Assembly: GCF_000178835.2 (NCBI RefSeq)
Contig: NC_015275.1
Coordinates: 2,997,001 to 3,061,000, forward strand
Source of the DNA: Cellulosilyticum lentocellum DSM 5427
Lineage (GTDB): Bacteria > Bacillota > Clostridia > Lachnospirales > Cellulosilyticaceae
Reading direction: 5' to 3'
Length of the DNA stretch: 64,000 nucleotides
The translations under genes were made by a program, and so were the position numbers. The notes under the pieces were generated by a model that saw only the letters and a list, made by a program, of their open reading frames with translations, ran no database searches and had not been told where the DNA came from. This document shows, piece by piece, positions 43,032-51,470 of the stretch; position 1 is the first letter of the stretch, and each line of letters begins with the position of its first letter.

Positions 43032-43523
43032 TTAAAAAATTCCTCCACTCTCCATATCTACCTTGTTAACAAAATCCATATGATATAATTTTTCCCAATG
43101 GTTTACGTTTAATGTTCCCTTTGCTAGACGGATTGCTAAAATACAACAATTTTCATCATCCTCATTGTTTGCCATATCATACCATGCAGCGAAAGCTGTA
43201 CGAAGTTTGCTTCTAATCTCAGCATTTTTTGGGTCAAGCACCCAACCAAGGTTTTTAGCTACTCCAGTAGCAGTAAACATTTCTAAGCAACCGGCAATTG
43301 ATACTTGAGGGTTTTGTTCGATTTGCAGCATTTTGTTTGATTTTGCATATGTAACAACATAAAAAGTACAATTTTCGTAATACGCATCCACAATACGGAC
43401 AACTGGTATAGGATTTTCGTCGGTTCCTAACTCTCGTGCCACAGTTGCAAGAGAAATATTATTGTCTTTGCCATTTCCAAACGTCTCTTCAATTAGCTGT
43501 AATCCTTCTTCATACTTATTCAT
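43032..43523 (-). CDS. Pyridoxamine 5'-phosphate oxidase-family protein
   Basis: 163 residues from the ATG at 43521-43523 with AGGAGGAG upstream. Split-barrel pattern with NPIPVVRIVDAYYENCTFYV, SNKMLQIEQNPQVSIAG and the C-terminal VNHWEKLYHMD. These bind FMN or haem; the exact role is unknown. Confidence 0.85.
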   Translation of the reverse strand: MNKYEEGLQLIEETFGNGKDNNISLATVARELGTDENPIPVVRIVDAYYENCTFYVVTYAKSNKMLQIEQNPQVSIAGCLEMFTATGVAKNLGWVLDPKNAEIRSKLRTAFAAWYDMANNEDDENCCILAIRLAKGTLNVNHWEKLYHMDFVNKVDMESGGIF

Positions 43524-44076
43524 TTTTAGTCTCCTCCTAATTATATAAATAATCTCCACTAAACAAATATCTATTCTTATAGCTAAGCTACTTATAGTAG
43601 TATATCACTTTACACTTGTTACATTTTGTAGTTTTGTGCCATTAAAATAAGATCAAGTATTTATACCTGATCTTATCTAAAACTGGATAGGTTACACTTA
43701 ATTGGACAGTTTTCTTAAGGTCATGTAGAATAAAGACTATATACTATCGGAGGAGATCATCATGACCACCCAAAGCCAAAAGAAACCACGTCGTACTTAT
43801 ACAGAAATATCAAAAAATTTATATTGCTCATAAATGCCAGGGCTCTTTGTTATTAACATATCTAATACCCACCCTTCTTATAAGTAAGAATCTCCACCAA
43901 ATAAATAACTATTTTATAGAATTATAAATTAGAATGAAGTGAGCTTCTTACTTACTCAATTTCATCTCTTCTTATCATCATACTTTATACCAGTAAAATG
44001 TATAATGTCTAAAAACTTCAAACTCTAATTTTTTTATTTTCTAAATCATATATTGAATTTGATAAACTGAAATTTG
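43524..44076. other. Intergenic region with an IS3 remnant
   Basis: A 9-bp perfect stem (43647-43655 with 43668-43676) lies downstream-facing without a T tract. It is followed by the transposase remnant described separately. The rest, to 44076, is AT-rich and shows no credible frame. Confidence 0.6.
43690..43833 (+). pseudogene. IS3-family transposase 5' remnant
   Basis: GGTTACACTTAATTGGACAG is a typical IS3-family end. AGGAGATC precedes an ATG at 43762-43764 that encodes MTTQSQKKPRRTYTEIS, the start of an IS3 OrfA protein; the frame then runs into unrelated sequence and stops at 43833 after 23 codons. The rest of the element is lost. Confidence 0.75.
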
Positions 44077-44721
44077 TTACTTTGTTATAGCTTCAACCTT
44101 AACCGAAAATTCTTCAAAAAAATCTTTTATCTCCTGTTCTGTATCCACATTAAAACCTTCATACAAAATAAAATTACCGGTCGCTGAAACTGCCCCATCT
44201 TCTCCTACAGCAAACGAAATTGCTACTGGCACAGCACTTTCATATGTGTAAAGATAAATTACATCTTCGGTCAATTCATCACTTACAAAAGTTTTTCCAC
44301 CCGTACAAATGTTTGCAGCTGCCAGTGTCGTTGCTCCTCCCATCGCATTGATCTGGTTAATAATTGCGCCATTCATTCTCGATTGCACATAGTCTTTCAA
44401 TGTATCAGACAAACCCTCTGGTGCTTCACTACCTGTTATCTCCGCCAATCCTAAAAGAGTTTCTTCTGAAGTTGCAACCCTGTAAATAGCTTTTGGCTCA
44501 GAAAAATCTCCTTCTCCTGCAGTTCTCATTATATCCTGTATTTCGCTACTCACAGAATATATTTTCAAGTATGTATCACTGCTTGCCATTTCCTCCATTA
44601 AGGAAATCACCTCAAGTCCCTGCTCATACAATGTTTTATTGGAACTGTTTCCTCCTCCACAACCAGACACCCCCAATGCCAGTACTATAGATATTACTAC
44701 CGCAACAATTCTTTTTTTCAT
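44077..44721 (-). CDS. Predicted lipoprotein
   Basis: 214 residues. Lipoprotein signal peptide with lipobox (VSGCGGG, Cys at residue 21), then a helical soluble domain (residues 30-214) rich in Glu and Thr. GAGGTGCC before the ATG. Family not recognised; extracellular on the membrane outer face. Confidence 0.85.
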   Translation of the reverse strand: MKKRIVAVVISIVLALGVSGCGGGNSSNKTLYEQGLEVISLMEEMASSDTYLKIYSVSSEIQDIMRTAGEGDFSEPKAIYRVATSEETLLGLAEITGSEAPEGLSDTLKDYVQSRMNGAIINQINAMGGATTLAAANICTGGKTFVSDELTEDVIYLYTYESAVPVAISFAVGEDGAVSATGNFILYEGFNVDTEQEIKDFFEEFSVKVEAITK

Positions 44722-44806
44722 AAGGCACCTCTATCTTCCAATTTATATTTCTGATATATAAATAAATATAATTCTAAATAAACATTATACTTTTTTTATT
44801 ATATAG

Positions 44807-45130
44807 TCAAATAAGATCACATAATGTTTCTATATCTCTCTCAAGATAAAACTTCATAGTCCAACCAACAAATTCATCCATATCAACTTGTATTAATCTC
44901 CTACATTCATTACCTATTGTTGAATATGCCAAACCATAACGCTCTGGGCATTCTTTAATAGAATAAATAATTGTATCATGTACGTTATATGTATCGAAGC
45001 AACCATGACTCATTCTATGATTAAGGTATGAGCATTCCCACACTATAAGGAAATTAAGGACTTCGACTTCTTTCAGATTCCACCTCACGATGGACATCCT
45101 TGCTCTTGGCAATGTGCTTGGCGCACACAA
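44807..45130 (-). CDS. Hypothetical protein, possibly a remnant
   Basis: 107 residues at most; a start at the ATG at 45095-45097 is also possible. The second half (FYLERDIETLCDLI end) looks like real coding sequence, but the N-terminal third overlaps a repeat shared with 47.7 kb and has no good ribosome site. It may be the 3' part of a truncated gene. Confidence 0.35.
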   Translation of the reverse strand: MCAPSTLPRARMSIVRWNLKEVEVLNFLIVWECSYLNHRMSHGCFDTYNVHDTIIYSIKECPERYGLAYSTIGNECRRLIQVDMDEFVGWTMKFYLERDIETLCDLI

Positions 45131-45245
45131 AAGAATGCCGCGAAACTAATTCATAGTTTTGCGACATTCTCCACTTTTGTGCTTCAGCACTTCATTATTC
45201 ACTTTTAATAACAAATGCTCAGTCAATCTACACTTTTAAGTTTAA
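45124..45245. repeat. Repeat copy 1 beside the pectinesterase gene
   Basis: Long hairpin (minus strand: GCACAAAAG, GAATG and AAACTA arms around 45146-45150) followed by TTTGTGCT, CAGCACTTCATTATTCAC (45176-45207) and later TACACTTTTAAG. The same conserved piece is at 47749-47780, while the hairpin arms differ in sequence but not in form. Confidence 0.7.
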
Positions 45246-45314
45246 AATCCTACTTGCGCTAATAACATATTTTTACTAATTTAGCCTATGTCTGAACTGA
45301 TTTAATCACCAATA

Positions 45315-47504
45315 TTAATTGGCTAAACGGATGAGTTTAGCGAACATAGTTGCCATATCAGCTCTTGTGACTACATTTTTCGGAATGAAGTAACCTTCAT
45401 TTTTTAAGATACCTGCCTGAATACAGATTTTAATGCCATCAAGGGCATAAGCTGAAATATTTGCTTGATCGATGAACTGAATATCGCTTTGCGTTTCATC
45501 TAGTTGTATATTAAGGTAAGTTATAGCTCTAGAAAGAAGGAGCATCATATCCTGTTTACTAATTTTATCATTTGGTGCAAAGGATGTGGCACTTACCCCT
45601 TTGATAAGACCAGCTTCATAACACGCTTGAATTCCATTAAAGTACCAAGCATTTGGTTTAACATCAGTAAAAGCACTTGTTGTACTAGAGGTTGTAAGGT
45701 TAAGGACACGGCTTAAAATAGTAGCAAATTGAGAACGTGTCATTTCCATAAGTGGCGCAAACTGGCCATTTCCAACCCCTTCTACATAACCATTATTGGC
45801 AAGGAACATAATATCATCATAATAAGCATCAGTAGAAGTCACATCAGTAAAGTAGATTTTTTCAATCACTGGAGGAGTTACTTCTGGCTCTTCAGGTTTC
45901 ACTTCTTCTTTAATAGAGAAAGAAGGTTCCCATCCTTTAAGGACATTGGTAATGGTCCAATTAGCTACTTCTGTTTGTGTTAATTGAGGTCTTGAGGCAT
46001 TGATCACAGCTCCCTCTCCGCTACTGTTGTATTCAAAGAAACGGCCATGAGAAGCTGGTGTACCAGACATGCTAGTCCAAGGTTCTGTTTTAATATGAGC
46101 ACCCATTTCACAGTTAATGAAAGCAGCACTTGGCTTATCTACACTCATACCACTTGGTGTCCAAGGACGACCTAAGTAAACAGAGTTATTTGCTGTTCCT
46201 TCTTCAGCGGTGAGTTTGCAATTCATAAAAGCAAATCCATAAGCTTCATCAATACTTGTTCTTGGGGCTACAATATAACCATTATTCGATGAACTTCCTC
46301 GATTTAAGGAATGAATTTCACTGTCTTCAAAAACGGCCTGACTTCTACCAAAGATAAAGTCTACATCGCCTTCAATGTAACAATTGGTAAAGTATTGTGT
46401 ACCACCATCTAAAAGGAGCGTATCTTGATTACCAAGGAAACGGCAGTTTCTAAACTGAACATTATTTCCAGTAACACTAAGTGCAACAGCTTGTTCACCA
46501 TTTGCCCCAGTTTCCTGAAAACTGTTTTCAAAAGTAATTCCTTCTACACTGATGTTACTACCTTTAATAAAAGTACTTGCACTGTCGCCTGTACCATAAG
46601 GTGTGCCATCCTCTTTAAGTTTTGCATTATAATTATCATAAGTTAAAATCGTTTGCTCACTGCCCTCTCCAATAAGGGTAAGATTTTTAACTGATTTAGG
46701 AATCGTAACGACTTCCTTGTAGGTTCCAGCTTTAATATGGATGGTTGCAGGAAGAGTAGTAGCCGAAGGAATAGCATCAATTGCTTCTTGTACTGTTTTG
46801 AAATCACCTTGTCCATTAGCATTTACTGTAAACGTAATTTCAGTAGCATCCTCTGGAATCGTAACAGGTGCTTTACTTGCAGAAATGCTCAGGTTATCAA
46901 TATAATGTCCACTTACTTTATCTGCTGGCGTAAGGGTTTGGAAATAACTGATTTCAGAAACAGTGTTTTTGAAAGGAATATCTTTACCTTTCAAAATGTC
47001 ATTAATATAGATATTAAAAGTTTGAGTTTTTATATTAGCTTCGATTTTAATAGTCATCCACTCGCCTGACGTAATGTCAGCAACTTTAACATAAGTGCCA
47101 TTCATCACATAGTTAAGAGAAGTACCATTGTCACGTGTTTCAAGACGAACAGCACGTAAACCTGTCCCATCCGTTAAATTAATATGTGTACCGCTTCCTA
47201 GGTTGTTTTGCATAAAATCAACAGATAGTGTCACTACCTCTGATTGAGCAGCAAATTGTTTATTCATTTTAAGCTGTCCTTCCCCATCATTGAGGTAAAC
47301 ACAGTAGTTTCTATCATTATTTAAATCAACTGTCGTAATAGCTACGCTATCTGAAACTTCATAACCACTTGGGGCAGCGCCTAAAATCATATTATCAAAA
47401 GATTCATTAACAATGAATTCAGAGGCAAAAGTTACAGAAACGCTACTGACAGCAATAAGACTTGCCAAAGCAAGGTGAACATAACGTCTTAATCTTTTAT
47501 TCAT
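45315..47504 (-). CDS. SLH-anchored pectinesterase
   Basis: 729 residues from the ATG at 47502-47504 (GGAGAAT upstream). Signal peptide (1-28), a LamG/CBM-like domain (about 30-215), a PF01095 pectinesterase domain (about 220-535) with GQGDFKTVQEAID, QAVALSV, QDTLLLDGGTQYF, GDVDFIFGRS and YLGRPW, all the catalytic motifs, and three C-terminal SLH repeats (about 548-729, FTDV units). It demethylates pectin outside the cell and stays anchored to the cell wall. Divergent repeats flank the gene. Confidence 0.95.
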   Translation of the reverse strand: MNKRLRRYVHLALASLIAVSSVSVTFASEFIVNESFDNMILGAAPSGYEVSDSVAITTVDLNNDRNYCVYLNDGEGQLKMNKQFAAQSEVVTLSVDFMQNNLGSGTHINLTDGTGLRAVRLETRDNGTSLNYVMNGTYVKVADITSGEWMTIKIEANIKTQTFNIYINDILKGKDIPFKNTVSEISYFQTLTPADKVSGHYIDNLSISASKAPVTIPEDATEITFTVNANGQGDFKTVQEAIDAIPSATTLPATIHIKAGTYKEVVTIPKSVKNLTLIGEGSEQTILTYDNYNAKLKEDGTPYGTGDSASTFIKGSNISVEGITFENSFQETGANGEQAVALSVTGNNVQFRNCRFLGNQDTLLLDGGTQYFTNCYIEGDVDFIFGRSQAVFEDSEIHSLNRGSSSNNGYIVAPRTSIDEAYGFAFMNCKLTAEEGTANNSVYLGRPWTPSGMSVDKPSAAFINCEMGAHIKTEPWTSMSGTPASHGRFFEYNSSGEGAVINASRPQLTQTEVANWTITNVLKGWEPSFSIKEEVKPEEPEVTPPVIEKIYFTDVTSTDAYYDDIMFLANNGYVEGVGNGQFAPLMEMTRSQFATILSRVLNLTTSSTTSAFTDVKPNAWYFNGIQACYEAGLIKGVSATSFAPNDKISKQDMMLLLSRAITYLNIQLDETQSDIQFIDQANISAYALDGIKICIQAGILKNEGYFIPKNVVTRADMATMFAKLIRLAN

Positions 47505-47706
47505 AATATTCTCCAATCATAAGTTCTAACCATGCTAATCATTTGCACAGCAGAAAATATATTAACATAATGTACAAATAGGGGCAATACGAACAAAGGA
47601 ATAGGAAAAATTAAAAGTTGTTCATCATTTAGCAAATAGTAAACCTCAAAAATTGGAGGTTTATCATAACAGTGACTGCTATCCATTAGGTTGTACCCGC
47701 GCTGGG
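47505..47706. other. Intergenic region upstream of the pectinesterase
   Basis: AT-rich leader region carrying the pectinesterase ribosome site (GGAGAAT). A CCTCAAAAATTGGAGG inverted repeat (47643-47658) could be a terminator or regulatory hairpin. No gene is evident. Confidence 0.45.
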
Positions 47707-47846
47707 TGCACGCACAAAAATAGCCAAGCGATCACTCACTTGGCCATCTTTGTGCTCCAGCACTTCATTATTCACTTTTATAACTAATGCTTCTTTCCCA
47801 AAAAGGCATGACTACAGCTCCTCAGTGAGCATACACTTTTAAGGAT
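47707..47846. repeat. Repeat copy 2, partner of 45124-45245
   Basis: On the minus strand GCACAAAGAT and GGCCAAG pair with CTTGGCTAT and TTTGTGC, giving a hairpin of the same form as copy 1. The conserved side TTTGTGCTCCAGCACTTC (47749 on) and ACACTTTTAAG (47834 on) match copy 1. It runs directly into the structured RNA copy that starts near 47812. Confidence 0.7.
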
Positions 47847-48175
47847 CATAGCACCAGTTATAAAAGTTTAAACGAAGAGTGAGGAGCTCCTAAAAGTCTT
47901 AGCCGGTGCACCCTTATGTATGAGGAAGCTAAGGCTTTAAGACTCTGGTTTAAAACTTTATTTTTTGTAAAAGCTTTTTTAGCAACTTATAAGCGGCGCC
48001 TCCCTTGCAGCACACAAGCAAACCTTTTCCTTAAAACCAGAGGTACCTATAACAATAGATTGAGACTTACAAGGGCCGGTCAGTGCGCCAAGTTGATGCT
48101 GTGGTGATTCTACCATAGGAAGTTGTTTGATTTAATCTTTTACACTTATATATGTCGTGAGAAAGGTTATTCCCT
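47812..48175 (+). ncRNA. Candidate structured RNA, copy A
   Basis: About 300 bases that align with 62890-63262. The plus-strand fold pairs AGCTCCTCA (47816-47824) with TGAGGAGCT (47880-47888), AGTCTT (47895) with AAGACT (47939), CTCTGGTTT (47943-47951) with AAACCAGAG (48034-48042), and CTGTGGT (48099) with ACCATAG (48112). The TCTTNGCCGGTGCACCC, TTGCAGC.CACAAG and CAGAGGTACCTATAAC stretches are conserved. No protein frame fits. Identity unknown. The end coincides with the break in the methylase remnant. Confidence 0.6.
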
Positions 48176-48366
48176 AATGGTATCCCAAAGCTTGTCTTCT
48201 TTTTTGTTTTAGCCGATCCCTTTAATGCCTCTTTCATATAATCAGACATACTTGACTGTACATTATAATCAACTAATTTTTTTAAGTTTAATTCTTCCAG
48301 TTGTTCTTTTACATAATCATCTACATCATCTTCTAATTTCCATTCCACTTTACCTATCTTAGCCAT
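48170..48366 (-). pseudogene. N-terminal remnant of a type I-like N-6 DNA methylase
   Basis: Starts at the ATG 48364-48366 after AGGAGAC. The first 63 residues (EWKLEDDVDDYVKEQLEEL, SSMSDYMKEALKGSAKTKKK, TSFGIP) look like the start of a HsdM/N-6 methylase. The frame then passes into the edge of RNA copy A, and everything after TSFGIP is unrelated. The gene was cut by insertion or deletion. Confidence 0.6.
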
Positions 48367-48759
48367 TCTCTGTCTCCTGTCTACCTTTAATAGTGCTTAA
48401 ACCCCTATATATAATAATTATCAATATATAAAATTTTGTACTTTATTAATCTTCATATTTTTCAATATTATTTTCTCTTTTAATTAAAAGCTAGCTCTCT
48501 ATCATGTACATATATAAATACCTTTGCTATTTCTCTTTTTTCTATTTTACACTATTTATCCCTTATCGACAAATATTGATTTTAATCCTATATAGCTTTC
48601 CTATATTTAAAAATAATGTCTCATTAATATATTTTAGATAACTAAAATAACCCCCGAATTCCAACTAAATTGTCAGAAATTCGGGGGTTATAACCATGGA
48701 GGTGAGTCGCATCTCCTGATTTTCTCAAATTGTAACGTTACTATATCATAAAATTAAAC
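48367..48759. other. Intergenic region
   Basis: AT-rich, no credible gene. It holds a strong terminator at 48650-48692 and, at 48698-48715, ATGGAGGTGAG, which also ends the ssrA gene at 53024. Confidence 0.6.
48650..48692 (-). terminator. Terminator after the ATPase remnant
   Basis: AACCCCCGAATT pairs with AATTCGGGGGTT, about 12 bp with a short loop, followed on the minus strand by ATTTTAG. Next to it is the ssrA-end-like ATGGAGGTGAG. Confidence 0.75.
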
Positions 48760-49518
48760 TTATTCATCAAATTTTAACGAATATCTTTGTTCTCTTTTAA
48801 TAAATGCTTGGTCTCCACCTTCCAATATGTCACAAACTAACTTACGTATTTCTTTATTTTCAAGTGAGCCACAAGTATACATTATTCTTGGTTTATCTTT
48901 AGCTGGCACATCATCAAATCTAGCTACTATAACTTGTTCACTATCTGTATTCACTACTAAATTAGGATTATGTGTGGCTATAATAATTTGTCTTTTTTTC
49001 TTTATCTCTTTAAAATCATTAACCAAATCTTTAAATACTGACTTGTTATCCAAATTGTCTTCTGGTTGGTCAATCAATAACGGTTTATTCTCATTATCTA
49101 ATAAAAGGAATATTTTCATTAAAACCAGTCCTTTTTGACCTGGTGATAATGCTCCAAGCGGTCTGTTCTTAAATTTAATAGCATAATTTACTTGGTAGTA
49201 ATCATCTAATAACCAATTGTATATATCTGTAATGGTATAATTCTTTTTTACCACATTATCTTTTGTTTTAGTGCTACCAAATATGTCTGTCATAAACTCT
49301 TCACTATATATGTATTCCACACATCCTTTAATGCCCTTTATGTGTTCATCTTTTCTATCCTCTTGATTTTCTCCAATCACATTTATATCTTGTAATTTAT
49401 CAATAAACCTATTTTTTAATTCTTCATGTATTTTTTCTTGTGCATTCCCAGAACCATGATTAATAATTCTTTCTTCTACTTCCCATAACTTTTCAACATT
49501 TACTTCAATATCTTGCAA
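48760..49518 (-). pseudogene. C-terminal remnant of a TrlF/ABC-type ATPase
   Basis: 252 residues carrying the C-terminal half only: GALSPGQKGLVLMKI is the ABC signature, PLLIDQPEDNLDN the Walker B and D-loop, and IIIATHNPNLVV the switch His. No Walker A precedes it; sequence upstream of 49518 is unrelated. Such ATPases occur in defence islands (TrlF-like, PHP-linked). A truncated product could not bind ATP in the normal way. Confidence 0.75.
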
Positions 49519-49527
49519 TCATATTTT

Positions 49528-49698
49528 TGAATATCGCGCCAATCATTCCATAATACAGCTTAGCGGCTTCATTATAGATACTAAAAATGCTATTCAAGAA
49601 AATATGGACATCACTCTATTTTAAATAACTATACATACTACTACTTTTTATTTTTAATTTTATCATTATTCTCAAAAAAAGTACATTGAATATTACTT
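49528..49698. other. Junk between two defence remnants
   Basis: AT-rich stretch between the ATPase and SIR2 remnants. A short plus-strand frame starting near 49520 looks like a scrap of coding sequence but cannot be assigned. Confidence 0.4.
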
Positions 49699-50027
49699 CT
49701 AGATAGTCATTATATATACTTCTACAAAATTCTTTATTATTTTTTGATACCTTAGGATATTACTATGTAATTCTTTAGCCATAACCTCTATTAATTTAAC
49801 TCTTGAATATTCGCTTTCAAAAAGCGAAAGTGCATCTATAGCATTAACATATTGATACCCCTCTATATACTCTGCCATTTTTTTCCTAAATGATTCCAAT
49901 CCGGCATACTAACGCCTTTAGGTATGTCAGCATTTTTTGAAAATCTTGTTCCGACTAATGGAACTACCTTATTATTAGTAAAGCCCTCTTGTAAGGTCTT
50001 AGGTATATATTTTAGATACTTACTCAT
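49699..50027 (-). pseudogene. N-terminal remnant of a SIR2-family defence protein, frameshifted
   Basis: From the ATG at 50025-50027 (GGGGGATAAT upstream) the frame encodes MSKYLKYIPKTLQEG, VVPLVGTRFSKNADIP and MPDWNHLGKK, the NAD-binding start of a SIR2 domain. At the run of seven A (49877-49883) the frame shifts and continues as MAEYIEGYQYVNAIDALSLF, also SIR2-like, until 49699. One more A would rejoin the frames. The C-terminus is lost. Tract-length variation cannot be excluded. Confidence 0.7.
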
Positions 50028-50125
50028 ATTATCCCCCTATTAGAAAACCTTATAAATACATTGTCATGTGCTTATAAATTTTAGTTAATTTATATCTAGT
50101 TTTCCTATTTAAGTGATTTTTTCTT

Positions 50126-50179
50126 AAAAACTCCAAAATCCCCGTAACACTCATCATCTGAGTATTACGAGGATTTAGT
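50126..50179. repeat. Duplicated ssrA terminator, left copy
   Basis: 54 bases that match 52968-53021 with two mismatches. The hairpin arms are 50136-50152 and 50160-50176. The next bases (TAAATAAAGGTAA) look like a worn version of TTAATGGAGGTGA, the ssrA 3' end. With the right copy it brackets the retron. Confidence 0.85.
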
Positions 50180-50327
50180 AAATAAAGGTAATTTACTCTA
50201 TGTACAGTTCACGAAATAATAATATTATAATTTACATATACTATTCATAATACAGCGCACTCATAGTCATATCATTTATTCTTATTAAAATATTCCATTT
50301 TTCAACTATCTACACTCCTAAAATACA

Positions 50328-51323
50328 TTAATACCAATCTATAGAATCCAAATCTGCTAAAAATTTTTCTCCTACTATTTCTTCAACCATCTTAATAAAA
50401 TATGCTTTACCATATAAATATTCTTTATAATTAATACTTTTTTCACTATGGCAATTTCTTAAATGATTAGTAACGCCAAATTTTTTGCAATAGTATATCT
50501 CTTGTCTCAATTTTCTTTTATATTTTTTACACACTTTAACCTTATCATCAACTATTAATCCTGTTACTAACTTACGTTTTTCACCACTCATTTGATGTGT
50601 TTTCATTATGTTAGGGCTAAATCTATACTTCCCCAGTGATTTATAAACTTCTTTTTTAAATGTACTCAAATCATAATTAGCTGAGAATGTCATATCATCT
50701 GCATATCTGGTATAAGTAATGTCTCTATTTCTTACTACGTTAATAATCTCTTGATCTACTTCATCAAACGCTAAATTAGCTAAATAAGGACTAGTAGGAG
50801 CTCCCTGAGGTAAGCCACCTCTATAGCAACAAACTCTTGCTAATAATTGTGCTACACTATTACAATAACCCATTCTTCTAAATATCTTTTCAACACTATA
50901 TTTTGTAACAGATGGAAAAAAATCTTTTATATCAATATTTAATACATACTCTTTATTTAAATGTTTTCTTGCATTTGAAACTATTGATTTTCCTTTAATG
51001 AATCCATGGACATTATGAGATATACTTATCTTTTCTAAAATATTTTTCAATATCCATCTTTGTCTTTTCTTTAATTCTTCACTTGGTGCATTAATCTCTC
51101 TCGAACCTCCATTTTTCTTATCAATATAAAAAATATGATACTCATCAAGAGAAATATCATCTAAACGTAATATTTGCTTTAAATGTGTAGGATCAAATAT
51201 TACCGGTAATTCCTTATCCAATAATCCTTCAGCATAATTACAACATTTAGATATATATACATCATCAGCACTTAGACTTTTTAGTGTTTCACATAAACGT
51301 ATTGTATATTCATAATTATACAT
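50328..51323 (-). CDS. Retron reverse transcriptase
   Basis: 331 residues from the ATG at 51321-51323, 5 bases after GGGGGA; an open frame reaches 51380 but enters the msd RNA. Retron-specific marks are NARKH (NAXXH, 117-121) and VTGL (253-256). RT motifs are LNIDIKDFFPSV with the first Asp (131), QGAPTSPYLANLAF (173-186) and YADD (207-210). It reverse-transcribes the msd of the adjacent RNA, leaving msDNA joined to RNA. It is the last gene of the PRTase-wHTH-ncRNA-RT unit. Confidence 0.95.
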   Translation of the reverse strand: MYNYEYTIRLCETLKSLSADDVYISKCCNYAEGLLDKELPVIFDPTHLKQILRLDDISLDEYHIFYIDKKNGGSREINAPSEELKKRQRWILKNILEKISISHNVHGFIKGKSIVSNARKHLNKEYVLNIDIKDFFPSVTKYSVEKIFRRMGYCNSVAQLLARVCCYRGGLPQGAPTSPYLANLAFDEVDQEIINVVRNRDITYTRYADDMTFSANYDLSTFKKEVYKSLGKYRFSPNIMKTHQMSGEKRKLVTGLIVDDKVKVCKKYKRKLRQEIYYCKKFGVTNHLRNCHSEKSINYKEYLYGKAYFIKMVEEIVGEKFLADLDSIDWY

Positions 51324-51338
51324 CTTTTCCCCCATACA

Positions 51339-51470
51339 AAAAGAGCAACTACTATTTATTTCATTTCTGTCGCACACCAATTTATAAGCTTATAAATTGG
51401 TGTGCGACAGAAACTTAGTACCCTTTTCCAAGGAGGCGAATCGCCTCAATCTAGTTGCTCTTTTCTATAT
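51339..51470 (-). ncRNA. Retron msr-msd RNA
   Basis: Minus-strand order: a1 (complement of 51452-51464), a short msr stem GAGGCG/CGCCTC (51433-51447), a spacer, the msd as a perfect 50-base palindrome (51364-51413, 25-bp arms), and a2 (51339-51351). a1 and a2 are exact 13-base complements (AAAAGAGCAACTA). The RT start follows a2 by 15 bases. This is the standard retron layout. The branching G lies a few bases after a1, in CTAGATTG; that residue is inferred. Confidence 0.92.

Noticed and set aside
47812..48175. Copy A as a group I or II intron
   Set aside because: No maturase or endonuclease gene, no domain V or guanosine-binding core that I can see, and no interrupted gene that splicing would restore.
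49519..49640. Plus-strand scrap frame between the ATPase and SIR2 remnants
   Set aside because: About 35 codons without start, ribosome site or recognisable domain.
51324..51380. Upstream extension of the reverse transcriptase frame to 51380
   Set aside because: It lies inside the msd palindrome and a2 repeat; the ATG at 51321-51323 has its own GGGGGA ribosome site.
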